A stretch of 64,000 bases of DNA from Centroberyx gerrardi (lineage: Eukaryota; Chordata; Actinopteri; Beryciformes; Berycidae), in assembly GCF_048128805.1 (NCBI RefSeq), contig NC_136010.1, positions 27,577,980-27,641,979 on the forward strand. The letters are read 5' to 3'. Below the pieces are notes generated by a model. That model ran no database searches and was not told the origin of the DNA. It worked only from the letters and a program-made list of their open reading frames with translations. Shown in pieces: positions 32,138 through 46,300 of this stretch; position 1 is the first letter of the stretch, and each line of letters opens with the position of its first letter. The translations under genes and the position numbers were made by a program.

Positions 32138-33652
32138 ATTACACAGGCAGAGTATGTGAAGGCAAAGACATCCCTGAAGAGTGGCAAGAGCTGCGGTGAG
32201 GATGGAGTGGTTCCAGAGGTGCTGAAGTATGTTCCAGTTGACAACATCGTACTGGACTTCATCAACCAAGCCTATGATGCCGGAGAACTACCGGACCAAT
32301 GGAACCTTCTCAATATCATCCTGATCCCAAAGTCTGGTGACCTAACAAGCACAGACAACTACAGAGGGATCAGCCTCAGCTCAGTTCCTGCCAAAACCTT
32401 TAACAGGTTGATTCTCAACCGCCTTCGGCCTGTGCTAGACCCCCTGCTGAGACCTCAGCAGAGCGAGAGAGCAGCGTACGACCGTCAAGCAGGTCTTGGC
32501 TCTGAGAAGGATCATCGAGGGAGTGCGGAACAGAAACCTCCCAGCAATCATGACCTTTATCGATTTCAAGAAGGCCTTTGATACAATCCACGGAGGCAAA
32601 CTCATCCACATTCTAAGGGCATACGGCATTCCTGAGAAGCTAGTGCAAGCTATCAGCAGGTCATACGAGCACACTCGAGCCAAGGTCAACTCGCCTGACG
32701 ACGAGACAGACACCTTCAACATCCTCGCCGGCATGCTGCAGGGCGACACTCTCGCTCCCTACCTCTTCATTATTGTACTCGACCACGCATTGAGGAAGGC
32801 CATCACTGGACGTGAAGAGGAGCTCGGGGTCACCCTAGCACCCAGGAGGAGTCGTCGTGTACCAGTTGTCACAGTTACGGACCTCGACTATGCCGACGAC
32901 ATCGTGCTCATCTCAAACACTGCTGAGCAAGCTTGCGAGCTCCTGCTGGCAGTTGAAATGGAATGCCTAAGAGTGGGACTTCAGCTGAACTCAAAGAAAA
33001 CCAAGGTCTTGGCCTTCAACACCGACGACACAGTCGTGTGCACCAGCAGTGGAGAGACCCTCAAAGTGGAGGAGGACTTCAGGTACCTCGGTGCCTGGAT
33101 CTCATCCTCCCTGAAGGACCTCAAGACTAGAAGGGCAATCGCCTGGAAGGTGCTGCACGACATGAGGAAAATGTGGAATTCTGAGCTCAGCAGGAAGATC
33201 AAGCGCAACCTCTTCGTCTCCACTATTGAATCCGTCCTGCTGTATGGGGCAGAAACATGGACACTCACCGCTGCCCAGGAGAAATCGCTGGACGGGTGTT
33301 ACACCAGGATGCTCCGTATGGCCCAGGACGTCTCGTGGATGGAACCCATGAACAATGTTGACCTCTACGCTGGTCTACCGCTGGTGACCACAAAGATACG
33401 TCAAAAGAGACTGAGGCTCGCTGGCCATAGCTTGCGCCATCCTGACCTCATCGCTTCAAAACTTGTCCTCTGGGAACCCATGCATGGTAAAGCCACACGT
33501 GGTGCTCGGAGGATAACATACGTGGACGTGCTGAAGAAGGACACTGGCTACGCCAGCGCTGATGAACTGCGCTCTGGCATGCTGGACTGGGATGTGTGGA
33601 GAGGTGTCATCTCTGCCCGAGTTGCCCCAGTGGACTCGACATGATGATGATG
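32138..33652 (+). mobile_element. 5'-truncated RTE-type LINE with target-site duplication
   Basis: A non-LTR reverse transcriptase of the RTE-like group. Motifs in order: GEDGVVPEVLKY, IILIPKSGDLTSTDNYRGIS, LRRIIEGVRN, MTFIDFKKAFDTIHGGKL, GMLQGDTLAPYLFIIVLDHA, the catalytic LDYADDIVLIS (YADD at 32889-32900), FRYLGAWISSS, and a C-terminal region ending before TGA. One frameshift near 32465-32475 separates the first frame (32156-32581) from the second (32496-33644). The 3' end is a short ATGATG run, typical of RTE elements. The 15-bp ATAGCCTGATATTAT is present on both sides (32123-32137 and 33653-33667), so the ends of the insertion are exact. The endonuclease is missing. Confidence 0.92.
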
Positions 33653-33667
33653 ATAGCCTGATATTAT

Positions 33668-36600
33668 CGTTTTGAAGCAATTTTGCAAACCACGATTGGC
33701 AGCCTCTCATTCACAGTGATGGATTACCTTTACTGACTGAATTAAGTCTCCAGAGTAGTTTTCTATGCCGTTTGGAATTGAATGGGAGTGAAGGAGCCCG
33801 AGTGGTATGGCAAAAGTGATTTTAAAATCTTATATTGTGGCACATGCATGTAAAAACAGTCAACATTAAAGGGATGAAAAAAGTCAAAAATTAGTTGTCC
33901 TTTAACATACTGTATGCTAAAGCGCTAGCAAGCGTACAAGATTTATGCACCAGAGACACAGAGATGATTTTCATATATTGGCTCCCCAAAAGTTGTGTAA
34001 TCTTTAATGTGTTAATTACCAGTAACCTGATCCCAGTGTTTTGCTACAAAAACGAAGCTCTTCTCCCAGTCCGGATATGAAAGCTAAGAAGGGTTTCATC
34101 CCCCAGGCAGTTCTAAAAAGATCCTAAGCCAAAGGTGAAAGTAAACTTTAACGTCCTCTCATTCCAAAGCAGCACATATAGCACAGGTAGTTAAGAGTTT
34201 AATATGGAAGATGGTTTATTAGAAAATCCACTAACTCCATGGATCCAAGTTGACTCAAGTCAGAGGCAGCCGGGCTGTTTGTGCCCAGTGCGCACTGCGG
34301 GGCCTAATTACGGTACGTGCTCTTTACGCCACAATATGGTGGCATTCACATGTGCATTTGTACTACATAAAAATGACTAGTTATGAATGTACTTCGGTGA
34401 GACCTATACGTTGCTGGATGGCATGGATCGATAGAGATCAGTGCGTGAAAATATCAGTCTGTTAAAAAAGTTGAAACTAGCGGGACTTTTGACAGAGGCC
34501 AGGTAAACAAACTAGCAATCAGGTAAACTGCTTCAAAATGTTTCGAGACTCAGCAACCCACAGCAACTAGCCTAAACCTAGGTGGTTTCAGCTAAATTTG
34601 ACAGATGCCAAATGTCCCATGATTGGCTTGTACACCAGGCAGTAGGCTAGAAGTCATACACGTACAGGATCCTTGCTGCAGCCAGTGGACATTCACTTAC
34701 CAGGAGATCAATGATTTTACCTATAGCAGGTAAGTCAATGCATGAATTAAATGTTTTGTTTTGATTGGGATTTCCATTCATTGGTTTGAGATGCAAGGTA
34801 AAACAGACAGGCAACTCTCAGTTGACTAAATGTCAAACGAAGGCTTAAGCAGGTAGTTTCATCAAGAATAGTCTTGAGAACTTCACAGAGAGGGATGCCA
34901 TGGTCACATTGAAAAAAACGAGGATTACTATGAAAATCCTGACTAGAGTTAGCCTAACAAATCAATGTTGAATTGAACTCTTCCTACCTGCTCCATCAGG
35001 TTCTGCTGGAGAAGAACAGGAGCTCCCAGCACTCTGCTCTGCTCAGACTGGGGGCTTCGGTCCGGGTCTGGGCTCCTCAGACAGACAGGACAGAGAGGAC
35101 AGATCTCCAGGAGGTTTCACAAAAAACCTCTAGCTCACTGCACGCACGCACACATACACACAGAAGAAACCAGGTCGACATCAGTGGGGTAGAGTCATAC
35201 TATATGACAGTAGAGCTACAGTAAAAATACTAGAGTTGTAGCAGAAAAGAACGGAACTATAATAGAAGACAGTAACGTCTGTCATGGTAGAAGGTAATGT
35301 AGCCGAGGGTTATTGCGCCTGTACTTCTGCAGGTTATAAAATAAAACACGGAGGTTCCGTCATGTGAACAAGACACCTGTCAACACTTTATTCCTTCCCA
35401 GCGAGTCCAACACCGTCCACACACGCTCACCACTTCCGTTCTTACCCTTCAAAATAAAAGCCCCAGATCTACTGCGTAACTGCTTACCAAAGGGAACTCC
35501 CTCAGAGCCTTTAGCTAAGAGGCAACTCAATAAAAATAGCTTACAGTATTAATCAGTACAAGAATCAAAGCACTCAATAGAGCCAGGAAGTAGCCTAATA
35601 ATCTCCCTAGTTAACTGTTAATAATGAGGGTCGATGACAGATGTTGGGCCAAGAAAAAATACCCAAAATTGACATCCATAGTAGGAATCATAGGTAGGAA
35701 TGCATGCTAAACATAGCTAGAGTTAGCAAACAATTTCCCTACAATTACCTGAGTGTAGCTGAAGTGCCGGGTGCTGTTGGCAGCTGTCGGGATTCTGTGG
35801 GGAAGTGAACTGCTCCTCTTCTCTCCCGCGGTGTCAGGTCCTTATCCAAGTGCTGATAATATATTAAAGGAATATTTCGACTTTTTTCTCAAAATGACCA
35901 CTTTATTCTCCTAGTATTATGACTTTTTTAACGTAATTTGGCCCATGGTGCAAGACCAGCCTCAGAGCCAGGAAAAATAATCGATAGCCAATAGATCCCG
36001 CCAATAGCCAATAGATCCCGCCCCATTCACTTTGATTGACAGACAGCTGAGACATTATGAAAAGTGACATTATGAAATAAAAAGAGGAGCAATGAAAAAA
36101 GAAAAAGGTAAATAAAAGAACCACTTTGAAAAATGTAATTCTGAATAATATCATGTAATTGAAAATAAAAGCCATTTGAAAAATAAAAAAAGTTTTTATG
36201 AAATAAAAATACAATTAAATATAGTCATGTTATTATGAAAACAATAATTATGAAATTATATTATTTAATAATTTTTAAATTAAAGGAAAACAATCAATCA
36301 TTTATTTATTTATTTATGTATTTATTTATGTCATTATGTCATTATTTATATATTTATTTATTTAATTGTGACTATTTTGGTCCTCCATAATATTGACAGT
36401 TTTTTGTGCACTTTTGCGAAATTATATATTAATAGAACTTTTCATTAAGTGAAAAATGATAATGTTTTGAGGCACTTATTTAATTTTGTGGCATGCATTT
36501 GATATTTTGAGAGCATTCAAGCATTTTGCAAGTGAAATGTTTAATTTCGCAAAGAGTAATTCTGTTCAGAGGGTTGTGTTAACGAAAAATTGACTACTGT

Positions 36601-37391
36601 TTCATCTTACAGTAACAGACTCACTGGGAGCTTTGGTGGAAGCTGTCCACAAGGTGGCTCATGATGATAAATGGATGCTGCAGAACCTCCTCCCTCTGTT
36701 CAGTGGAATCCAGCTGCAGCATCTCAGCATCTGCTTCAACAAGTCCTTAAACTGACTTCTACAATGTTGTCTACTGCCTTCAGGTGACAGATTGGCTTGA
36801 GCTGGAAGAAGAATAAACCGAAACGGTAAAGGATATCTCAAATCACCTTCCTGGATCTTGGCAATGGAGCTAAATATGTTTTTCATTATGTGTGTTTGTG
36901 AAATGTCTTCATGTATCAAGTGCTAAAAGTTGATTGGTCAAAAGAGACCACCTGCCTGCTCAAGATCATCCAGGGAGTTGAATTTACAGTCATTCTTATT
37001 CCCATGCTCTACTAGCATCTAAAAGGAGACAGTGTTCTAGTAAGCTAATCTATCCTGCAAAGAAAACCAGCTTAGCGTTATGAAGAACGTTGTAAATTGT
37101 CTGGAAGTGACAACAATATATCCGAGAATCTAAACTCAATAAAGCTTATCTTTGGGTCCTGGGGAGGGCAGCAATACGCTCGAGCGTCTAGCCTGCCTCA
37201 AAGCAGCAGAAGAAGAAGAACAGGAAGAACATTGGTACCTGTTTGGCACTTTGGCACTGGTTGGCAGAAGAAAGCAAGCCTTGTTCTTTCATTACACAAT
37301 GTGAAACCGAAATTTTCTTACCTGAATATATAAAGGTAACAAAGATTTGCTGGAATGTAGTCACAAGACCCGCAGCCCCGTTCACAACAAG
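33668..37391. other. intergenic stretch with candidate exon pieces
   Basis: No complete gene was resolved. It holds a repeat piece near 33900-34030 that resembles 53270-53400 (both contain ATGCTAAAG and GCACCAGAG), an exon-like segment near 35001-35120, a low-complexity TTTA-rich tract near 36290-36370, and a possible terminal exon at 36613-36755 listed separately. The promoter of the membrane-protein gene should lie near 37200-37390. Confidence 0.4.
36613..36755 (+). CDS. possible terminal exon of an unknown gene
   Basis: An acceptor (CTTACAG) is followed by a 46-codon frame with coding-like composition, beginning T-D-S-L-G-A-L-V-E-A-V-H-K-V and including WMLQNLLPLFSGIQLQHLSI, then a TGA at 36753-36755. 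I do not recognise it. An exon-like piece near 35001 (VLLEKNRSSQHSALLRLGA) could be a partner but the phase was not established. It may be a decayed gene or part of a repeat. Confidence 0.3.
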
Positions 37392-40300
37392 ATGGACGAA
37401 ATAAGGTGAGTTCAAGTTTGAGAAGTCTGTCGTACGTGACAGTTAGCCAGCGTTGGGATGTTGTTCTGTATAGGCTAACTTACGTTAAGCTAGCTGGTTG
37501 TGTCGCCCGTTGTCATTGCACTTCTTTCTATGCTATCCAAGCGTGCACGTCAGTATCTTATCATAAACAACGCAAATGTCATAACGTTACCCAAAAATGT
37601 CTAGCCCCTGTACGTTACATATCACGCCAAACTCTCTTCAAAAAGATGGCAAATGCTGCCCTGCTTATCGACATGTTGCACACAAATAATGGAACACGTC
37701 TTATTATATGAATATTATATTTTATGAATCATTAGGATCCATCTTTCAATTCGGCATACATATAATATACCAAGCAGAACTTAATTTCAACAAAATCTCA
37801 ACTTTCGCTTGTTACTGCCATATCTCCTTCCATCAAAATGCACTGTGTTGGGAAAGCAGTGAACCAATTGTAAAAGTTGAGATTTTGTTGAAACAAAGGA
37901 TTGATGGATCACTTACATACCGCATTTACTATAAGTCCTTAAAGATTCGTGAAAAGTCTTACGTGTTGTTACTACGAGGTGTGTATGTTTGCAGATACGC
38001 AAGGCAGCATTAAATTACCATTTTTTTAAATGGAGTTTGGCCTGATGTTCTCTCCATATGAAGTCACTTGCCCAAAAGGAATCAGAGGTTATGTTCATTT
38101 AAGAATTTAACATTGGTGCAAACTGTCCAACACATTTGATCTGCTGGTCTATGACTTTAAGTCAAATTATGTATTCTACAGGTTATTGGCCTGCCAATAT
38201 TTGTTGTATTTTTCTCTGCAACGGAATATAATTTATCCCATTTCATATGCCAGTCCTTTGTTGGGCAACCAGCCAAGGGAGGGCCCAGATCTTCCATCTC
38301 CAAATCTGAGGCCAAGGCACCAGGAACTGATCCCAACACCATGTGGTCCGGTGAGATGTAGTCCTTTTATCCCGTCTCATTGTCAAGCAGTAAGACTCAT
38401 AACGAAAAACATTAGTATTAATGCAAGAAAAACAAAATATTCTGCAGGCTTAATATTCTGCAGGCTTTTGTGTATCTATGCAGGAGCAGAAAAAGTCTGA
38501 AACCCTGTCATCTAAAATCAAGGCCTTAAATATCATACATGGGTAAATATAGCAGGTCAAAAAAGCAGATTTTTTTTCTGGTTGGAAATAATCCCAATCA
38601 CTCTACTGTACATAAGGGATGGGACGATATGTTTATCTAACAATACGGATTCGATACGCGATATGGAGTTCATGATTCAATACAACCACAATACGATGTA
38701 ATAAATAAAAGTTCAATGACAACAAAGTCGTACTGTGCAGAATTATGTTTATTTCTGAGCCACAAATCTGTCTGGCATTCTAGCAAGCCAATGCCATTGG
38801 CTTGCTAGAATGTAAACAACAATTTAAAAATGTCATTACAAAGTGCAAATAATATAATTTGGATGGAGAGCTTGTGAAATTGTGATGGGCAAGCTGTCTC
38901 ATTTGTGATTACTACAGCAGAAAAAAATGTAGCTAATATCACCATACAGTTTTCTACCCCATGATACGTGTTGTCACATTTTCGTATTGCGATATATTGA
39001 ATTTCGATATATCGTCCCATCCCTAGTACATATATTTTGTATACTGTTGTTTTCATTTCACATTAATTTCAGTTGCAAAATTGGTCTTTTAACTTGCTGC
39101 AACTCGCAGACAGTTAAAGTTCCAGCTTTATCAGTCATTTCTTCACATTCTTTTCCTCCAGATAAAGCCTTGGTCGGAGCTGTCGTGCCTGGTGAAGCTC
39201 TACTTCTGCTTCACCATAACGTCCCTGTGTGCGCTGCTCGCCCTCACCCTGTACGGCATCTACAAGCAGAGCATGGCCTCGTACGCCTTTGAGGACGACA
39301 TCACCGTGTCCCTCATCCAGCTGGTCGGAATCTGTAAGTGGCATGACTTTCATTAAGCGCTCCATTAGCGATGAGAAAGCAAACTACTGTTGAGGTCTGA
39401 GGAAGTTGGCTACTCTCCTCCACCCTTTTTCTTACCAGTTTACCACACCGATGCCAAAGAAAGCAGAAGTGTTCCCAATGTAATCATATGATGCAAACTG
39501 ACGAATGCAACGCTCCCCGCTCGGCTCACCCAATGCCATTTTGTGTATGCCCCCCCCCCCCCCGAAAGGACCGATTTCCCCATTTGCTCTTTTTCGGAGA
39601 TGGTTGGACCGGATGCCGTATGTTATTATGTATTCAGTATTAGGCCCGTGCATTAGGGGTTCTCAAGTGTTTTCATGTCACAGACCCCAAAGTAGGCATC
39701 CATTAGGAGCCATTTGATAACATTTAATCTTAGGGACCCATATGGGAAGATTTTTGTTGATTTAGTGTTGAATTTTAGAAGTGTCTCCACTCAGCTTCAC
39801 CCAAAAAATGTTGGGACTTCTTTTTTCTGGTATCAGTCATCTTTTTCCTCTGTAAACAAGTTCGCTGGAAGGTAGAGCGTGTGTCGCCAAGCACTTGGAT
39901 TACCACACGAAATGCCGCAAATACTTCCATAGAGAATCATAGTTGGATTAAGGTATATACATGTCTAAAATGCACTTCAATAATGTGACTAAAACCAGAA
40001 TACTCCACATGTCTTAATGTGATTATTCAGGTTAAGGGAATCAGAAAATTCTGTTTACATGGCAATTTCTTATTCAGACTATTGTCTTAATTGGGTTAAT
40101 ATCGGATTATTGCTGTCCACGTAAACATAGTCAGTGTTTTACTTTGCCATAGTAATGGAATTGCTACTGTATCAGTTCTATCATCCGACTGTTAAACCCA
40201 TACATAAGAGTGTAGGAAATAAGACCAAAAATTATAAAAAAAAGTGATGAGGTATGCTTTATATGCAAATGAGGACAAGTATGGGATTATGAAGAAAACA

Positions 40301-43300
40301 TGAATTTACAGCATATATACATGATTGTTTTCACATTACCAGGTCTACAGAAAGCCATACATATGTACAGTGTGTGTCTGGGCATCTAGACATGCATTAC
40401 ATATAAGCAAAAACACTAATTCTAAACCATGGCCAGATAGCTGCTTTTTTTTTTACTTTTTGGGAGAAATCTAGCTTGGACATAATGTATTTTCTCTGAA
40501 TTTTCTAATATCTAATGAATACTGCTGTATGTTGTCGTTGTCTGGTCCCCTGTAGTGTTCTGCATCTACTACATCAGCCGAGGCGTGCTGCAGGAGAACC
40601 GACAGGAGCTGGTGGTGTTTGTGCTGAGCGTGTTGGTGGTCACGGTGCGATCGGTGGTCAACTTCTTGGTGCTGCCGACCCAGGACAAGCAGGAGCTACT
40701 GGTAGGACGCCATCTACTGGAAGCTTTGTGCCATATGATGCAGTTTGTATATATATTTATTGAAGAATGGATCATTATTATTGTTGTTTGAGTATTTCCA
40801 AGATTTCCCCACTTTGTCTCTCCCTCCGGTGGTGAAAAGTATTTGAAATGTTGTTCAGACTACAACCAAACAACCATGGAAGTATTATATTATCAGTTAT
40901 ATTATCAAAGAAGGTGTAGCAGCCAGTGTGGCTCACCAGTAAAAACAGTTCCACCCTAGTAAAAATGGCTTCCTCGGACCTGGTAATTTGACTTTCAATG
41001 ATTGTAACTTCTAACTTCGGCAATAACATAACTTCAGTCTAACATTTCAATAGCGGTGTATAGAGAGTGTCTCCAACCATGGTGCCAATTGGTTTTGTGT
41101 AACCTGACTCCACAGTCTACATGGATTAAATAGCTATTTATTACTGGAAAAAAGTCCCGGATTCCAGCTTTAAACTGACCCTCTACTAGGTTTAAAGTCT
41201 TATGTCAAATAGCCATTGGCATGGCGCATTGATTTGATAGATGGGAGAACTTAATGAAGGAACAACTATGGTATGGTTTACTTTGGCAACATGAAATTCA
41301 CTGAACTGAGGAAGTGCCAAACCATCATTTTGGCTAGCTAACAATAAAACAAGCACATCTTTTGTGATAAGCTGCAACACTTCCTGAGGCCAAATTTCCC
41401 CAGAGTACAAATGATCTTTGGTCTACTCCTCACAAATATAAACCGTATAAGACTATGTGTATCTTCTGTAAGCTAATGAACAGATGGAACCAAATGAACG
41501 TGTGTACTTGTGAATGTAAATTCAGCGTCACCTTTTGAAATCACTGAAAAATTACCATAAGATAAATTGTACACTTTACTGTCTAAACACCTACCCACCA
41601 ATACTTTGTTAATTTAGACTAGATAGCTTGATGGGAAAATGTTTTATTCACATATCCAAATTTATGAACAAAAAATCTTAAGGCAATTTAATGTATTACT
41701 ATCAGTCTTTTCATATTACACACACTCATTATGGACCCTAAATGCAAACTATAATTGTCTCAGATAATCATTTAAATCTTTAACAAGACTAAGAGTCTAA
41801 CAGCCCCGCGACATTGAATGTTCGTTCCTGCTGGGAATCAAACTCTGGTCTCCCGATTGAGAGTCTGCAGTCTAACTCCCTGCAGCACACTTTCACCCAT
41901 GTGACCATAAAGTGGTGAACAGAGCGACCGACAGTGCGATCCATAGAGTCCCTGCTGTCATAGGGCTAAAAACCGTGCATCAAACTTTAACTTTTAATAC
42001 GGAAACAACACGGGACACTAAAAATTGTCAAATCAACCAGTGTAAACAGCCATTTGGCTATTCTATGTATTACACAGTTATCTTTCATTCAGCTTAATGT
42101 ATATTATACTACTTGCATTGCCGCTTCATATGTGCAGTGTAGTGTCGTGAAATCTCTCAGTTGCATACCAGGTACAGGGTTCCCACACACCAGGTCTGGA
42201 GAAGTTATGAAAAGGTATAAAAGGGAGAAAAGTTTTGGAAAAGTCATGAAATTTTATTTGTAAAGTCAATCTTTTTTTTTTTTTCTTGAATACTGTCAAA
42301 TGTCAAAAAAGCAGCAAAAATATATTATAATCCTTGATTTTAAAGTGAAAAAAAAATAATGCTTCAGGTTAGTGTAGCTGATAGTTAGCTTTTAATTCAG
42401 TCTCAGTCAAATTTGGTCATGGAAATTTGAAAAGGGGTCATGGAGAAGTCATGGAAAAGTTTTGGAATTTCATCAGTGAAAAGGTGTGGGAACACTGCAG
42501 GCAGGCTGTAGCTGTAACATATGAAGTTGTAGTCTGCATCTTTGATTTAGTGAAAGTGCATAGACTGGGCTGCACTAAATAGTAAAATATGGCCAAACCA
42601 AAACATCTTTCTGATCACACCTAAACTGCTTTCTTCACAGTTTAAATTAGCTTTGTTGAAATTAACGGTTACACCACTTGATGTCACTATTGCTGTCTGT
42701 AATAGTTACATGCAGTTGTATACATAGATTTATGTCCGTGGTTTAGTAGGTATGGGAAATAAACTACAAATGAATCTTAATACTTTGTACTAGATAACGT
42801 ACCTATTTGTCAACCATGGCATAAGTAAGCTAATGTTAACGCCTGAGAAATTTTGTCTCGCACGTCATTGGAAACAGAAGGTGAAAAGGCACACAAGAAC
42901 ACACAAGAATGCATATCGAGAAAGACCGCTAGTTAGTGGAGACTTTACACCCTAACCTACAATTTAACGCACGTCCAGCTGGGGCAACACACTGCAGCTG
43001 ATTTCATTCATTAGTTCCTTCTCTCTGGTTGAAGGAGTATTAACCAGTGAAAGCTTAGGTGTAGTAGGAATGAAAACCAGCAGACTCTGCCGATCCCTGG
43101 TCTAAATACTGTTTCAGTGGCTTTTACACCCTGCGGGAAACATTTTTGACATTTTTGCCATGAAAATGGTCCAATTTAAAGGTATTTTTGTAATTTTTGG
43201 GGGCCATTTTTGCCATTATTAGATGGTAGAGAGAGACAGGAAAGATTGGGAGAGAGAAGGGGATGACATGCGACAAAGGTCCTGGACTGGAGTGAACTCA

Positions 43301-46300
43301 GGACGCGTTTACGTGGTACATGCCTTAGCCACCAGGAAAACCAGTTTAAAGATATTGAGTTTTGGCACAAAATATTGGCTTTGAGCAACTTAAATCCCCA
43401 AAAATATCTGTATCCGTCAAAGCCCAGTGTAAACCATCATATTAGACTTTGGGTAAATTCACTTAGAAACTTGTTTAGAGCATATAGATATATTGCCTTC
43501 AGTGTTACATAATAAACAGATCAATCTTTCCACTCAGTTTGGGTATTTCCTTGTTTTGATGTTAACATTAATGTAATTTCTGCATAATATTGCTGATGGG
43601 TGAAAACCTCTGATCTCCAAAATGTCAACTTTTCAGGAACTAAGGCAAACAGCCTTAGTTTTGGCTTGACAACAATGTATTTCTGACTTTATCCAATGGG
43701 TTTTTGAGGCGTTTCATGAGCCCAAGGGGTTCATGAAACCCCAATTTTTTCTCAACCCATAGAGGACCACGTAGTCCTTCAGTTGAAGTTAAAACATGGA
43801 GAAAAACCCCACGACAACAGTGATATGTTTGTGTTCCAGGTTCGCTTCGTGTGCATCTTGTGTTTGGGCGTGATCCACGTCTTCTGCACCACGCTGCTCA
43901 TCCAGAGGCCCAACATGATGGCTTTCCGGGTGGGTGGGGCCTTGGAGAGCCTCCAAGAGCAGTACTTCCTCCTCAACCTGTGCTTTTCCATGGTGACCTT
44001 TGACCTGCAGGCTCAGGTAGGACCGCATTCCTGCGCGCTATACGTGACAGACAGCCTCCTTCATACTAGCTCCAGGAAAATTCCCCCCTTGGATACTTTT
44101 ACACTGTCATATATCATCATCAGTCAGTGATGTTCAGTGCATTCCAGGAGTTATTTTGTGATCAAGTGTTGTAATTTTCCTTTTCTACTTCTCTACTACT
44201 TCCCCCAGAGAACTCGCCTGTACTTGTCTATTTAGGGATGAAAAAAAGCATAATTGAATGTCTTTCTCCAAATATATTTGTTTTTTGTTCATAGTGGTTG
44301 TTTGCTTTGAGATGACATGCCATGATGGTCATAGTTTACCTTCCTTTTAATTCACCACTACACCACTGGTGATATGTGTTACTATCTATATGTAGAGTAA
44401 TATGCATAGTATAATTCATGTTCACATCACTGCTTTTGACAAGTGTATTCCTTTTTAATAGAGCTGTTCTCCGGCTTCATCGGCGCTGTCTGGTCTCTCA
44501 TGTTTCAGCTGTGTCTGTGTATCCTGATCATGATGTCGGGCTCAGCCATGTCCGCCTCCGACAACATCATCCTGGGCGTCGGCGTCTTCTGGGCCTGCCT
44601 GACCGCCGCCGTCGGCGCCGTCGCAGTGAGTGGAACCTGCTCCCTTGTACTTCACAGTATTTGGAGAAAAATGAGATAAGATACCATAAGAGCTTGAATG
44701 ATCCCTGTGGGGAAGTTCTGTAATATTAATGAGGATTTAGCAGCTGACAATTCCAACACTAGAACATATGAAGCAGAGATATATGGATGGAAAATATGGG
44801 TTACTGCATGTATGCAGGGTGTGCAAAATAACAGCAGTAGAACATGCTGAGATGAAGCAAGTGAAATATGTACATGAAAATATGCAAAAAAGAAACCAAA
44901 ACATGTTAAAATATCAATATATTTGCAATGTATGACAGATGAGAAAAGTATTAGATTGTGAAGAAAACGAAATCTGTGTATTTCCAGCGTATACACAGGA
45001 TGAATTTAAAATGAACGAGAGCACACTTGCCAGTATTCCAAAGCGGTTAGCGGCTGTAATTGCTTGTTGCATCGACTTCTTGTTGTTTTTCAGGTTTTAA
45101 AGGAAGCCAAGACCTTGGTGTGGCTCTTCGTCCTGCAGAACATTCCTGAAGTAGCCTTCTTTGTTTATCTGATGTACAGGGTGAGCTGGGAATGTTTTTT
45201 TCCCCTGATTTCCAATATTTTATGTCCTAGGCCAATGCAAATAGTGTCATTTATGCTGCCTAGTATTGGCCTGTTATAAACCAATTACAGGAACATTGCA
45301 TTTATTTATTCAATTGATCAAATTGTGACTTGACCATTGTGTAAAAATCTTCAAATAAAAAAAAAAAAGAGTGATAATGAAATGATAATTAAATAGAAAA
45401 TAGGCTATATAGCGTAGGCTAAACGATATAGACTTCTCAAACAGCTTATCCAGAATAAGTTAACATAAAAACAGCTTATTCAGAATAAGTTAACATAAAA
45501 ACAGCTTATTCAGAATAGGTTAACAAATCAGCGCCAATCCTGATACTACAGATACCATCGGTGCAGCTCTACTCTTTATAGAATGTGTCTGTCACTTTGC
45601 ATGTTTATCAGTGTCCTAGAATAATAAATTGATGACCTGTACATTTACCGTTGGATCGTTGGAGGAAAACGGAAGTTTCCTGTGCTTGCAGATCATCATG
45701 GAGTGGGGCGAGGATAAGACGTACACCCTGGAGGCAGCCGCCGTCACCGGGGCTTTGATTTCAGTCGCGATTAAAGCCGTTTTATTCTGGGCCCTGCTCC
45801 GACTGGTGCACAGCTTCGGCCAAGGCCTGAGGGAGAGAAGTGAGTATACCGTCTGCAGCCGCTCCTTTTTATTCTCTTGGTGTCAGTCACCATCACCAAG
45901 ACCAGACAAAAACAAGGCTGGTACCAGACAAAACAAACCCTAGGTGAAAAAAAGTCACTCCTTTAAATAATCTGTATCCTTTTGCGAATTTCCAATAGTC
46001 CTACCCAAACTCCACTGTTTCCACTTTCTTGTCTTGATCACATCCCTGATTCCCAGAGGCGGGGACTCGAGTCACATGACTTGGACTCGAGTCACTGTTT
46101 GAATTGCTTGGGACTTGACTTGACTTGTACTTTGATGACTTGAAAAGGTTTCTAACATCTTGACTTGAGATCTTGTGTTTGTGTAAATGACTTTGAAGTG
46201 AAGTGATGAGATTTGTTCCAGCAGACGACTGAATTTAAATTCTGTTTTCTGAATTTGTATGGAATGATTGAATTTATTGAAGTTGAAACTGATTATAGAA

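Noticed and set aside
38187-38500. Longer version of exon 2 of the membrane-protein gene starting at 38182
   Set aside because: The upstream acceptor at 38180-38181 is also in phase, but the acceptor at 38252-38253 has a better pyrimidine tract and gives a more plausible soluble N-terminus; both remain possible until RNA is seen.
39162-39333. Direct splicing of exon 1 (37392-37405) to exon 3 (39162-39333)
   Set aside because: The phases disagree and give an immediate stop; the intervening exon 38254-38350 restores the frame.
41810-41900. Degenerate tRNA-like sequence with GGAATCAAACTCTGGTCTCC
   Set aside because: It has no complete A-box, anticodon arm or acceptor stem; at most an old SINE piece.
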